Positions 8,609-16,471 of a DNA stretch of 53,645 nt are shown one piece after another. The notes under the pieces are model-generated. The model searched no databases. It saw nothing but the letters and a program-made list of their open reading frames with translations, and was not told the DNA's origin. The stretch is from NCBI RefSeq assembly GCF_009600315.1, contig NZ_WIWC01000035.1, forward strand, positions 1 through 53,645, in the 5' to 3' direction. Origin of the DNA: Pseudomonas helleri (GTDB taxonomy: Bacteria > Pseudomonadota > Gammaproteobacteria > Pseudomonadales > Pseudomonadaceae). Every line of letters begins with the position of its first letter. Within the stretch, counting starts at the first letter, position 1. Position numbers and translations under genes: made by a program.

Positions 8609-9115
8609 TCAAGCGTTCTGGCGGTGCAGTTTTTCCAGCTTCTTCTTGATCCGGTCACGCTTGAGGTTAGACAGGTAATCAACAAACAGCTTGCCGTTGA
8701 GGTGGTCGCATTCGTGTTGAATGCACACCGCCAGCAGGCCTTCGGCAATCATTTCAAATGGCTTGCCGTCACGGTCCAGCGCCTTGATTTTTACGCGCTG
8801 CGGGCGATCGACGTTTTCATAGAAACCCGGAACAGACAGGCAGCCTTCCTGATACTGATCCATCTCGTCGGTCAGGGCCTCGAACTCCGGGTTGATAAAC
8901 ACCATCGGTTCGCTGCGGTCTTCGCTCAGGTCCATGACCACGATACGTTTATGCACGTTGACTTGCGTGGCGGCCAGGCCAATGCCCGGTGCCTCGTACA
9001 TGGTTTCAAACATGTCATCGATCAACTGACGGACTTCGTCGTCCACAACCGCCACGGGCTTGGCGATAGTGCGCAGTCGCGAGTCTGGGAATTCGAGGAT
9101 GTTTAAAATAGCCAT
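8609..9115 (-). CDS. def: Peptide deformylase
   Basis: This metal-dependent (Fe/Zn) enzyme removes the formyl group from the N-terminal methionine of new proteins. It has 168 residues. All three family motifs are present: GIGLAATQV (44-52), EGCLSVP (90-96, metal ligand Cys92) and HECDH (134-138, metal ligands His134 and His138, catalytic Glu135). Start ATG 9115 (MAILNILEFPD) is the conserved N-terminus; an upstream in-frame ATG at 9148 would add 11 atypical residues. It heads the def-fmt-rsmB-trkA-TPR series. Confidence 0.97.
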   Translation of the reverse strand: MAILNILEFPDSRLRTIAKPVAVVDDEVRQLIDDMFETMYEAPGIGLAATQVNVHKRIVVMDLSEDRSEPMVFINPEFEALTDEMDQYQEGCLSVPGFYENVDRPQRVKIKALDRDGKPFEMIAEGLLAVCIQHECDHLNGKLFVDYLSNLKRDRIKKKLEKLHRQNA

Positions 9116-9510
9116 AAGTTTGATTGGTGCACTGTGTGAAAGATTCAAAAACGGTTGTCAGGTGGTCCTGAGGACTTCGGGCAACCTGTGCAAAACGTCC
9201 CCTTCAGAAGACAGCCCGCTCGGGCTCTGGCGTTTCACGCGAACGCACATAATAAAGGGATTCCCCGGCGGATGAAACGACTAGCTGCCGGACTGCACAG
9301 GGCATGGGTCTGATGCGGTCTGTCGCAGTTTGAAACCAACGTGCGGCGTCTGCCATGAACCCTCAACTAAAGTTGGGTTTCCATGCGCCATTTCAAGGGC
9401 AAACCGGATGCTCAGCTGGGTTTTTGACTGCTTGGCAAACAACTTGTTCACAGACTTATCCACAGCTTGCTCCTTGCTTGATGGCGCTCTTAACGATCAA
9501 GGATGATCAC
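9116..9510. other. Gap between def and dprA; expected LysM gene absent
   Basis: Pseudomonas genomes, including PAO1, carry a LysM-domain gene of about 340 codons here, divergent from def and ahead of dprA. No such frame exists in this 395-bp gap. A plausible ribosome site and ATG occur near 9270-9275 (start MKRLAAGLHRAW) but the frame closes after 13 codons. This could be the eroded 5' end of the lost gene; that is inference. The right part contains two DnaA-box-like 9-mers. Confidence 0.5.
9444..9464 (+). promoter_or_regulatory. Two adjacent DnaA-box-like sites
   Basis: TTGTTCACA (9444-9452) and TTATCCACA (9456-9464) lie 12 bases apart in the same direction, 47 bp ahead of dprA. The second is a perfect match to the consensus DnaA box; the first has one or two differences. 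Binding by DnaA is not shown by sequence alone. Confidence 0.4.
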
Positions 9511-10608
9511 ATGCCGTTGCCTGATATTTCCCCTTCCGAGCTTGAAGCGCGCTTGCGCATCCACCTGTTACCCGACTTGGGGCCAAGGCGTTATTACAGG
9601 CTATTCAGTGCCTTCGGTTGCGCCAGCTCGGCGCTGGGGGCACCCGCCAGCGCCTGGTCGGCATTAGGCCTGCCCGCCGCCTGTGCACAGGCCCGGCGCA
9701 GCCCGCAGGTTCGCGACGGTGCCAGCGCGGCATTACGCTGGCTTGAGCGTTCAAGCCAGCATCTCTTGTTACATGATCAGGCCAACTACCCCGCGTTATT
9801 AAGCGAGTTGTGCGATGCGCCGCCGCTGTTATTTGTGGCCGGCAATCCTTCAATACTGGAGAAACCCCAGCTGGCAATCGTCGGCAGCCGACGCGCCTCC
9901 CGGCCAGGGCTGGATACTGCCGCTGCATTTTCGCGCAGCCTGGCCAGTGCCGGATTTGTCATCACCAGTGGTTTGGCATTGGGCGTTGACGGTGTGGCCC
10001 ACCGGGCAGCCCTTGATGCTGGCGGGTTGACCGTAGGGGTGTTGGGCACCGGGCTCGAAAAACTTTATCCACAGCGCCATCGTGCCTTGGCTGACGCGAT
10101 GATCAACAGCGCCAGCGCAGTGGTTTCCGAGTTTCCGTTAGAGGCGGGGCCGCTGCCCGGCAACTTCCCTCGGCGTAATCGAATCATTAGCGGCCTGTCA
10201 CTCGGCGTGTTGGTGGTCGAAGCCAGCGTGGCCAGTGGCTCGTTGATCACGGCCCGGCTGGCCGCCGAACAAGGGCGTGAGGTCTACGCCATTCCCGGTT
10301 CCATCCACCATCCTGGAGCGCGCGGGTGCCACCAGTTGATTCGTGATGGTGCAACGCTGGTTGAAACCGTCGAGCATATTCTCGAAGGCCTGCGCGGCTG
10401 GCGCTCTTTGCCGCTACCCACGGCGGATCTGTTCACACCCAGCTATCATCCCCTCGTGCAGTTGTTGCAGGCGGCGCCTTACACCAGTGAAGGTCTGGTC
10501 AGTGCCAGCGGCTGGGAGTTGCCCCGGTTATTGGCCGCTTTGACCGAACTTGAGCTGGAGGGGCGCGTGGTGCTGGAGGGCGGGCGTTGGTTTGCTCGCG
10601 CCAGCTAA
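9511..10608 (+). CDS. dprA: DNA-processing protein DprA
   Basis: DprA loads RecA on incoming single-stranded DNA during transformation and protects it. The protein has 365 residues: an N-terminal helical region (1-90), the Rossmann-like SMF domain with GSRRAS (125-130), SGLALGVDG (153-161) and FPRRNRIISGLS (219-230), and a C-terminal winged-helix-like tail. Start ATG 9511 fits the family N-terminus; an in-frame ATG at 9481 would add ten residues. It lies next to tsaC in the same orientation, as in most gamma-proteobacteria. Confidence 0.95.
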   Translation: MPLPDISPSELEARLRIHLLPDLGPRRYYRLFSAFGCASSALGAPASAWSALGLPAACAQARRSPQVRDGASAALRWLERSSQHLLLHDQANYPALLSELCDAPPLLFVAGNPSILEKPQLAIVGSRRASRPGLDTAAAFSRSLASAGFVITSGLALGVDGVAHRAALDAGGLTVGVLGTGLEKLYPQRHRALADAMINSASAVVSEFPLEAGPLPGNFPRRNRIISGLSLGVLVVEASVASGSLITARLAAEQGREVYAIPGSIHHPGARGCHQLIRDGATLVETVEHILEGLRGWRSLPLPTADLFTPSYHPLVQLLQAAPYTSEGLVSASGWELPRLLAALTELELEGRVVLEGGRWFARAS

Positions 10609-10644
10609 GTACACTGCGCGCAGCACCTTTTTTGGAGACATTTG

Positions 10645-11202
10645 ATGATCAGCACCTGGCGCGTCCAGCAAGCAGCAAGAGCGATTCGTGCGGGCGCGGT
10701 GATTGCCTACCCGACCGAGGCTGTGTGGGGACTGGGTTGCGACCCGTGGGATGAGGACGCGGTGGAGCGTTTGCTGGCGATCAAATCACGACCTGTGGAT
10801 AAAGGCCTGATTGTGATAGCCGACAATATTCGCCAGTTCGACTTTCTGTTCGAAGATTTTCCGCAAGAGTGGCTCGACCGCATGGCCAGCACCTGGCCCG
10901 GGCCCAATACCTGGTTGGTGCCGCATCAAGGATTATTGCCGGAATGGATCACTGGCGTGCATGACACGGTGGCTTTGCGTGTGAGCGACCACCCGCTGGT
11001 GCGTGAGCTGTGTTCGCTGGTGGGGCCGATTGTATCGACCTCCGCGAACCCGGCCGGTTTGCCGGCGGCACGGACGCGGCTCAAGGTTGAGCAATATTTC
11101 CGTGGGCAAATCGACCACGTACTGGGTGGCAATCTTGGCGGGCGTAAAAACCCGAGTCTGATTCGCGATCTGGCGACGGGCAAGGTTGTGCGCCCGGCGT
11201 AA
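10645..11202 (+). CDS. tsaC: Threonylcarbamoyl-AMP synthase
   Basis: TsaC (YrdC family) makes threonylcarbamoyl-AMP from threonine, bicarbonate and ATP, the first step in t6A modification of ANN-decoding tRNAs. The protein has 185 residues, the short single-domain form. Motifs seen: PTEAVWGLGC (23-32), KSRP (47-50) followed by DKGLI, and STSAN (131-135). The GGAG ribosome site (TTTGGAGACA) lies 8 bases upstream of ATG 10645; the preceding in-frame TTG is less likely. It is 36 bp from dprA and probably cotranscribed. Confidence 0.96.
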   Translation: MISTWRVQQAARAIRAGAVIAYPTEAVWGLGCDPWDEDAVERLLAIKSRPVDKGLIVIADNIRQFDFLFEDFPQEWLDRMASTWPGPNTWLVPHQGLLPEWITGVHDTVALRVSDHPLVRELCSLVGPIVSTSANPAGLPAARTRLKVEQYFRGQIDHVLGGNLGGRKNPSLIRDLATGKVVRPA

Positions 11203-11219
11203 AGGTGATCGTAATTCCC

Positions 11220-11352
11220 GTAGCAGCTGCCGCAGGCTGCGTCCGGCGGCGAAGCCGTCGTAAATCCTGAAGCCACGGTTGTTCAGAAAGACCGCAACTT
11301 CTGATTTCACGACGGCTGCGCCGCCGGACGCAGCCTTCGGCAGCTGCTACGA
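11220..11352. repeat. Paired REP-type element after tsaC
   Basis: The left arm starts GTAGCAGCTGCCGCAGGCTG (from 11220) and ends near GCCGTCGTAAA; the right arm (about 11310-11352) is its near-perfect reverse complement, ending CAGCTGCTACG. Arms are about 43 bases and the core about 47. The core resembles that of the element at 22209-22341, so the whole 133-bp unit is a repeat, not only the arms. It lies between the convergent tsaC and qor genes and could also terminate both transcripts. Confidence 0.85.
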
Positions 11353-11361
11353 AGAGCTGAA

Positions 11362-12339
11362 TCAAGGCAACAAGATGGTTGAACCTGTGGTGCGTCGTGC
11401 CGACAGCTCTGTCTGAGCCTTGGCCGCATCCTTGAGCGCATAGCGCTGATTGATATCGACCGTAACCTTGCCGCTGCGGATCATCTCAAACAGTTCGTCA
11501 GCCATCGCTTGCAGGTTCTCGGCGTTATTGGCGTAGCTCGCCAGTGTCGGCCGGGTGACGTACAGCGAACCCTTCTGCGACAAAATCCCCAGATTCACCC
11601 CCGTGACCGCGCCAGAGGCGTTACCAAAACTCACGATCAACCCACGCGGTGCAGCGCAGTCCAGCGATGTCAGCCAGGTGTCCTTGCCAACGCCGTCATA
11701 CACCACCGGGCACTTTTTGCCGTCGGTCAACTCCAGCACCCGCTGAGCCACGTCTTCATGGCTGTAGTCGATGGTTTCCCATGCCCCCAGTTTTTTCGCC
11801 AACGCCGCTTTTTCAGGCGAGCTGACGGTGCCAATCAACTTCACGCCCAGCGCTTTGGCCCATTGACAGGCAATTGAACCTACGCCGCCCGCCGCAGCAT
11901 GGAACAAGATGGTTTCGCCACCTTTGAGTTCATAGGTCTGACGCAGCAAGTACTGAACAGTCAGTCCCTTAAGCATGACCGCCGCCGCTTGCTCGAACGA
12001 AATATCGTCGGGTAGTTTCACCACATTGGCGGCCGGCAATACGTGCAACTCGCTGTACGCGCCCAGCGGCCCGGTGCCGTACGCCACACGGTCGCCGACT
12101 TTGACGTTGTGTACCTCGCTGCCCACTGCATCGACGATGCCTGCGGCCTCATTGCCAAGCCCTGACGGCAGCTCGGGCAGTGGGTACAAGCCGCCCCGGT
12201 AATAGGTGTCGATAAAATTCAGACCGATGGCCTTGTTGCTCACGCGGACTTGCTGCGGACCCGGTTCAGCGGGTGTGAAGTCGACATACTCAAGTACTTC
12301 GGGTCCGCCGTGGGCCCGAAACTGGATACGCTTAGCCAT
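11362..12339 (-). CDS. qor: NADPH:quinone oxidoreductase (zeta-crystallin type)
   Basis: A 325-residue, zinc-free member of the medium-chain dehydrogenase/reductase superfamily that reduces quinones with NADPH. The N-terminal GroES-like domain (GNEAAGIVDAVG, 63-74) is followed by the Rossmann motif AAGGVGSIA (149-157). The structural and catalytic zinc cysteines of alcohol dehydrogenases are absent, as expected. Start ATG 12339 (MAKRIQFRAHGG) matches the family; 13 further upstream codons are in frame but atypical. It is divergent from hemF and convergent with tsaC. Confidence 0.93.
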   Translation of the reverse strand: MAKRIQFRAHGGPEVLEYVDFTPAEPGPQQVRVSNKAIGLNFIDTYYRGGLYPLPELPSGLGNEAAGIVDAVGSEVHNVKVGDRVAYGTGPLGAYSELHVLPAANVVKLPDDISFEQAAAVMLKGLTVQYLLRQTYELKGGETILFHAAAGGVGSIACQWAKALGVKLIGTVSSPEKAALAKKLGAWETIDYSHEDVAQRVLELTDGKKCPVVYDGVGKDTWLTSLDCAAPRGLIVSFGNASGAVTGVNLGILSQKGSLYVTRPTLASYANNAENLQAMADELFEMIRSGKVTVDINQRYALKDAAKAQTELSARRTTGSTILLP

Positions 12340-12484
12340 CTGCACTGTCCTCGTTGATTTGACGAAGCCCCTATCCAACGCTCTGGCGTGATCTTCGTCA
12401 ACTGCGGCGAAGCTTTGTGCGGTGTTATGCTAGCCCCGCTCTGAGCGGCGGGCCGCGTCGCTTTGCCCGATTTAAGGTGATGTC

Positions 12485-13405
12485 ATGACTACTCGCACCG
12501 AGGCCGTTAAAGCCTACCTGCTCGACCTTCAGGACCGTATTTGCAACGCGATGCAGACTGAAGACGGCGGCGCCCATTTCATTGAAGATGCCTGGGCACG
12601 CCCGGCAGGCGGCGGTGGCCGTACCCGCGTGATCGCAGACGGCAACGTCATTGAAAAAGGCGGCGTGAATTTTTCCCACGTGTTCGGCAGTGGTTTGCCG
12701 CCTTCAGCCAGCGCCCACCGCCCCGAGCTGGCGGGTCGTGGCTTTGAGGCCTTGGGCGTGTCGCTGGTGATTCACCCGCATAACCCGCATGTGCCTACCT
12801 CCCACGCCAACGTACGTTTTTTTATCGCGGAAAAAGAGGGCGAAGAACCGGTCTGGTGGTTTGGCGGCGGTTTTGACCTCACGCCTTACTACGCGGTCGA
12901 AGAAGACTGTGTGCATTGGCACCGCGTGGCCGAGCAAGCATGCGCGCCATTCGGCGCTGACGTGTATCCCCGCTACAAGGCTTGGTGCGACAGCTACTTC
13001 CACATCAAACACCGTAACGAACCCCGCGGTATTGGCGGCTTGTTCTTTGACGACTTGAACGAATGGGATTTCGACACTTGCTTCGCGTTTATTCGCGCGA
13101 TTGGTGACGCCTACATCGACGCATACTTACCGATTGTTCAGCGCCGCAAAGCTACTGAATTCACCGCGCAGCAGCGTGAGTTTCAGGAATATCGCCGTGG
13201 CCGCTACGTCGAATTCAACCTGGTGTATGACCGGGGCACGCTGTTCGGTCTGCAATCGGGGGGGCGCACCGAGTCGATCCTGATGTCCTTGCCGCCGCAA
13301 GTGCGCTGGGGTTATGACTGGAAAGCGCTGCCGGGTAGCGAAGAAGCGCGTCTGACCGATTACTTCCTGCAAGATCGTGACTGGTTGGCTGAGGAACGAG
13401 CGTGA
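12485..13405 (+). CDS. hemF: Coproporphyrinogen-III oxidase, oxygen-dependent
   Basis: HemF carries out the oxygen-dependent decarboxylation of coproporphyrinogen III to protoporphyrinogen IX in heme synthesis. The 306-residue sequence has family landmarks throughout: the SGGGGRTR-like loop appears here as GGGGRTRV near 41-48, then VSLVIHPHNPHVPTSHANVR at about 97-116, WWFGGGFDLTPYY around 126-138, and RGTLFGLQSGGRTESILMS near the C-terminus. Its stop codon overlaps the aroE start (TGATG), so the two genes are translated together. An oxygen-independent enzyme (HemN) would be elsewhere; the HemW encoded at 44.4 kb is not one. Confidence 0.97.
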   Translation: MTTRTEAVKAYLLDLQDRICNAMQTEDGGAHFIEDAWARPAGGGGRTRVIADGNVIEKGGVNFSHVFGSGLPPSASAHRPELAGRGFEALGVSLVIHPHNPHVPTSHANVRFFIAEKEGEEPVWWFGGGFDLTPYYAVEEDCVHWHRVAEQACAPFGADVYPRYKAWCDSYFHIKHRNEPRGIGGLFFDDLNEWDFDTCFAFIRAIGDAYIDAYLPIVQRRKATEFTAQQREFQEYRRGRYVEFNLVYDRGTLFGLQSGGRTESILMSLPPQVRWGYDWKALPGSEEARLTDYFLQDRDWLAEERA

Positions 13406-14226
13406 TGGACCGTTACGTCGTATTCGGCAACCCGATTGCCCACAGCAAGTCCCCTGTGCTCCACCGCTTGTTTGCCGAACAAACCGCGCAAGCCATGCAG
13501 TACGACACCCTGCTGGCGCCCCTTGACGATTTTGCAGGTTGCGCCAAGGCATTCTTCGAAACAGGGCGCGGCGCTAATGTCACCGTGCCTTTCAAGGAAG
13601 ACGCCTATCGCTTGGCCGATGATCTGACCGCCCGCGCGCTGCGGGCGGGTGCGGTGAATACCTTGAGCAAGCGAGCAGACGGGCGCTTGCTGGGCGATAA
13701 CACTGACGGCGCTGGCCTGGTGCGTGATTTGACCGTGAACGCCGGTTTCAGCCTTCAGGGCAAACGTATTCTAATTCTGGGGGCGGGCGGGGCTGTGCGC
13801 GGGGCGTTGGAGCCCATTCTGGCCCAAGGCCCTGCGGCAGTCACCATTGCCAACCGCACCGTAGAGAGAGCCGAATTGCTGGCCGAACTGTTCAGTGATC
13901 TGGGGTCGGTGGCTGCCAGTGGCTTTGACTGGCTGCATGAGCCGGTTGATCTGATCATCAATGCCACCTCCGCCAGTCTGGCCGGTGAAGTGCCACCCAT
14001 TGCCAGCAGCTTGATCGAGCCGGGTAAAACCCTGTGTTACGACATGATGTATGGCAGCGCACCAACGCCGTTTTGTGTCTGGGCGAGCGAGCAGGGGGCG
14101 GGCAAGGTCATGGATGGTTTGGGGATGTTGGCTGAGCAGGCCGCAGAAGCGTTCTACCTGTGGCGCGGTGTGCGCCCTGATACGGCGCCTGCGCTGGCTG
14201 AATTGCGTCGGTTGCTGGCGCTTTAG
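13405..14226 (+). CDS. aroE: Shikimate dehydrogenase (NADP+)
   Basis: AroE reduces 3-dehydroshikimate to shikimate in aromatic amino-acid synthesis. The protein has 273 residues. The shikimate-binding motifs SKSP (14-17) and NVTVPFKE (58-65, catalytic Lys64), DNTDG (98-102) and the NADP-binding loop GAGGAVRG (126-133) are all present. ATG 13405 is used; an overlapping GTG at 13402 would add one residue. Downstream lies a repeat-rich stretch, and synteny with PAO1 breaks after this gene. Confidence 0.97.
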   Translation: MDRYVVFGNPIAHSKSPVLHRLFAEQTAQAMQYDTLLAPLDDFAGCAKAFFETGRGANVTVPFKEDAYRLADDLTARALRAGAVNTLSKRADGRLLGDNTDGAGLVRDLTVNAGFSLQGKRILILGAGGAVRGALEPILAQGPAAVTIANRTVERAELLAELFSDLGSVAASGFDWLHEPVDLIINATSASLAGEVPPIASSLIEPGKTLCYDMMYGSAPTPFCVWASEQGAGKVMDGLGMLAEQAAEAFYLWRGVRPDTAPALAELRRLLAL

Positions 14227-14260
14227 AGGCCAACCCTCAGCGGCCGGCTCTCACCCCAAC

Positions 14261-14279
14261 CCTCTCCCGGAGGGAGAGG
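14261..14279. repeat. CTCTCCC/GGGAGAG palindrome
   Basis: CCTCTCCC (14261-14268), a GGA loop, then GGGAGAGG (14272-14279), preceded by CTCACCCCAAC. The same hairpin occurs twice at 40216-40236 and 40396-40416, and its left half at the right end of the window. Confidence 0.8.
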
Positions 14280-14331
14280 GGGCTATTTGGAGTGATTTTA
14301 TGACCGCGTGCGGCCAGTCCCTTCTCCCTCT

Positions 14332-14874
14332 GGGCATAGGTATCTACACAACTTTTAATGGCTGACGATTAACTCGTGTGGGAGTTGCTAAATGCCACGC
14401 CATTTGAGTTTGCCGGATAGATACGACAGGCAGGTTTGACGACTGCTTTGCAGCCGGACGTAGCCTCGCGGAGCTCGTCAACTGCTACGAATCTTGATCG
14501 CGATCGGGTGTTTTTGATCTGGCTTTTGATCCAAGGGCCCCCTTAAACCACGCTGGCCTCACACAGGTTTTGCGCAGTGGGTAACCCGGCAGGACGCCGG
14601 GTTAGCCGCGACACGGCCAGGGATGGCCGATCGCGGCGGGCCCACGGAGCAAGGCCTGTGTGAGGGCATGCCGAGCCACAGCGAGGCACCGAGTGGTAGG
14701 GGCGAAAGCGTTTGGCCACTTTGCGCTTTTCAAAGTGGCACGGCGTAAGGCCGGAACCTTGAGTGGCCGTTACCATTAACAATGGATATACACACCAGAC
14801 CGAACGCAGCCTTCGTTCCTCGGCAGCGGCTACAAAAACTGCGCCGCTTCAGAGTTGTGTAGATACCTATGCCC
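14332..14874. mobile_element. MITE-like element, 543 bp, perfect 22-bp terminal inverted repeats
   Basis: The left end GGGCATAGGTATCTACACAA plus two bases (14332-14353) is repeated exactly in reverse at 14853-14874. The interior has no transposase. It contains REP-type arms (one ending AACTGCTACGAA near 14491, another starting CGCAGCCTTCGTTCC at 14804) and a GC-rich central block with several short inverted pairs, such as CGGGTTAGCCGCG near 14600. I recall similar central blocks in multiple copies in Pseudomonas genomes; that is memory, not a search. Non-autonomous mobility is inferred from the structure. The first three bases of each end may belong to the target. Confidence 0.6.
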
Positions 14875-14893
14875 TCCGGGAGAGGGCAAACGT

Positions 14894-16285
14894 TTAGGCG
14901 TGGGCCAAATCGCCGTGATCGTCTTCAGCCAATACAGCTTTGTCAGTCTCGTGCATGATCTGGCTGGTCACGGTACCGGCCACCATCGCACCGCTGACGT
15001 TCAATGCTGTGCGGCCCATGTCGATCAACGGCTCGACCGAAATCAGCAGCGCCACCAACGACACCGGCAAGCCCATCGCCGGCAGTACGATCAACGCTGC
15101 AAAGGTTGCACCGCCACCCACGCCCGCCACACCGGCCGAGCTCAAGGTCACAATGGCCACCAATGTGGCGATCCACACCGGATCCAGCGGGTTGATGCCC
15201 ACGGTTGGGGCAACCATCACCGCCAACATCGCCGGGTACAGACCGGCACAGCCGTTTTGGCCAATGGTGGCGCCAAACGAGGCGGCAAAGCTGGCAATTG
15301 AGGACGGGATCCCCAAGCGACGGGTTTGGGCTTCGATACTCAGCGGAATGCTCGCGGCACTGGAACGGCTGGTGAAAGCAAACGTCAGCACCGGCCATAC
15401 TTTGCGGAAGAAACGCAGCGGGTTAACACCGGCAAACGACACAATCACGCCGTGAATCACAAACATCACGGCCAGACCAATGTAGGACACCACCACAAAA
15501 CTGCCGAGTTTGATGATGTCTTGCAGGTTGGACATGGCCACCACTTTGGTCATCAAGGCCAGCACGCCGTACGGGGTCAGTTTCATGACTAGACGCACAA
15601 GACGCATCACCCAGGCTTGCAGGGTGTCGATGGCGTTCAGCACTTTGCTGCCTTTTTCCGGCTCATCCTTGAATAGCTGCAACGCGGCAACGCCCAGGAA
15701 AGCAGCGAATATCACCACGCTGATGATCGAGGTCGGCTTGGCACGGGCCAGATCAGCAAATGGGTTTTGCGGGATAAACGACAGCAGCAATTGCGGCACA
15801 TTCAGGTCCGCCACTTTACCGGCGTACTCATTCTGGATGATGTGCAGGCGGCTCATTTCCGCAGCACCCGCCACCAGGCCTTCGGCGGTGAGGCCGAACA
15901 GGTTGGTCAGACCGATACCCACCAGCGCTGCAATCATGGTTGTGAACAGCAGTGTGCCAATGGTCAGAAAGCTGATCTTGCCTAGCGAAGAGGCGTTGTG
16001 CAGGCGGGCGACCGCACTGAGGATTGAAGCAAACACCAACGGGATCACGATCATTTGCAGCAGTTGCACGTAGCCACTGCCAACCAGATCGAACCAACCG
16101 ATGGAGGTTTTCAGGGTCGGGTTATCGCCCCCGTAAATCAGGTGCAGGCTCAAGCCGAACAGCACGCCGAGTACCAGCGCCAGCAACACTTTTTTTGCCA
16201 GGCTCCACGCGGTGTGGCGGGTCAGCGACAAGCCGAACAGCAACGCGAGGAACACCAGCAGATTGAGGATCAGCGGGAAATTCAT
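14894..16285 (-). CDS. tcyP: L-cystine/dicarboxylate:cation symporter, TcyP (YdjN) type
   Basis: A 463-residue inner-membrane symporter of the dicarboxylate/amino acid:cation symporter family, most like the TcyP/YdjN branch that imports L-cystine. Long hydrophobic helices fill the protein. The family's serine-rich re-entrant loop is seen as TFAFTSRSSAASIPLS near residues 300-315, and a second conserved block as GATIGQNGCAGLYPAML at about 340. The C-terminus is charged and His-containing (EDDHGDLAHA). Substrate is assigned by resemblance only; glutamate or C4-dicarboxylates are alternatives. It stands alone between the repeat region and the ilvD terminator. Confidence 0.82.
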   Translation of the reverse strand: MNFPLILNLLVFLALLFGLSLTRHTAWSLAKKVLLALVLGVLFGLSLHLIYGGDNPTLKTSIGWFDLVGSGYVQLLQMIVIPLVFASILSAVARLHNASSLGKISFLTIGTLLFTTMIAALVGIGLTNLFGLTAEGLVAGAAEMSRLHIIQNEYAGKVADLNVPQLLLSFIPQNPFADLARAKPTSIISVVIFAAFLGVAALQLFKDEPEKGSKVLNAIDTLQAWVMRLVRLVMKLTPYGVLALMTKVVAMSNLQDIIKLGSFVVVSYIGLAVMFVIHGVIVSFAGVNPLRFFRKVWPVLTFAFTSRSSAASIPLSIEAQTRRLGIPSSIASFAASFGATIGQNGCAGLYPAMLAVMVAPTVGINPLDPVWIATLVAIVTLSSAGVAGVGGGATFAALIVLPAMGLPVSLVALLISVEPLIDMGRTALNVSGAMVAGTVTSQIMHETDKAVLAEDDHGDLAHA

Positions 16286-16423
16286 GAAAGCTCCGAGGGG
16301 CGACTTGTACCAGTCTTTGGATGCAACAATTGCGAACCGGAAATCCTAACAGGTTGATATATCGACAAATATACCGATCTGGAATGGATACCTTGGTTTT
16401 GGGAATAAGCGATTGATGCGCTC

Positions 16424-16455
16424 ATAAAAATCCCGGCGCAGGGCCGGGATTTTTT
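16424..16455 (-). terminator. Terminator downstream of ilvD
   Basis: AAAAATCCCGGC (16426-16437) and GCCGGGATTTTTT (16443-16455) form a strong GC stem with a T tract in both directions. It starts 17 bp after the ilvD stop on the minus strand and separates ilvD from tcyP. Confidence 0.9.
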
Positions 16456-16471
16456 GGCTGTTGCCTTGGTG

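Larger units (their letters stand above)
14227..14893. other. Repeat-rich intergenic region, aroE to tcyP
   Basis: A 667-bp stretch without a credible gene. From the left it holds a CTCTCCC/GGGAGAG palindrome (14261-14279), a short unique segment, a 543-bp element with perfect terminal inverted repeats (14332-14874) and the remaining arm of a broken palindrome (CCGGGAGAGGGC, up to about 14886). A 79-codon minus-strand frame at 14543-14782 lies in the element and is not accepted as a gene. Confidence 0.75.

Noticed and set aside
14543..14782. 79-codon minus-strand reading frame within the 543-bp repeat element
   Set aside because: It lies wholly inside a palindrome-rich repeat, has no clear ribosome site and has Arg/Pro/Ser-rich composition typical of a non-coding frame.
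14227..14893. CRISPR array considered for the repeat-rich region (also for 40198-40434)
   Set aside because: Repeats are inverted or 60-bp contiguous units without unique spacers, and no cas genes are nearby.
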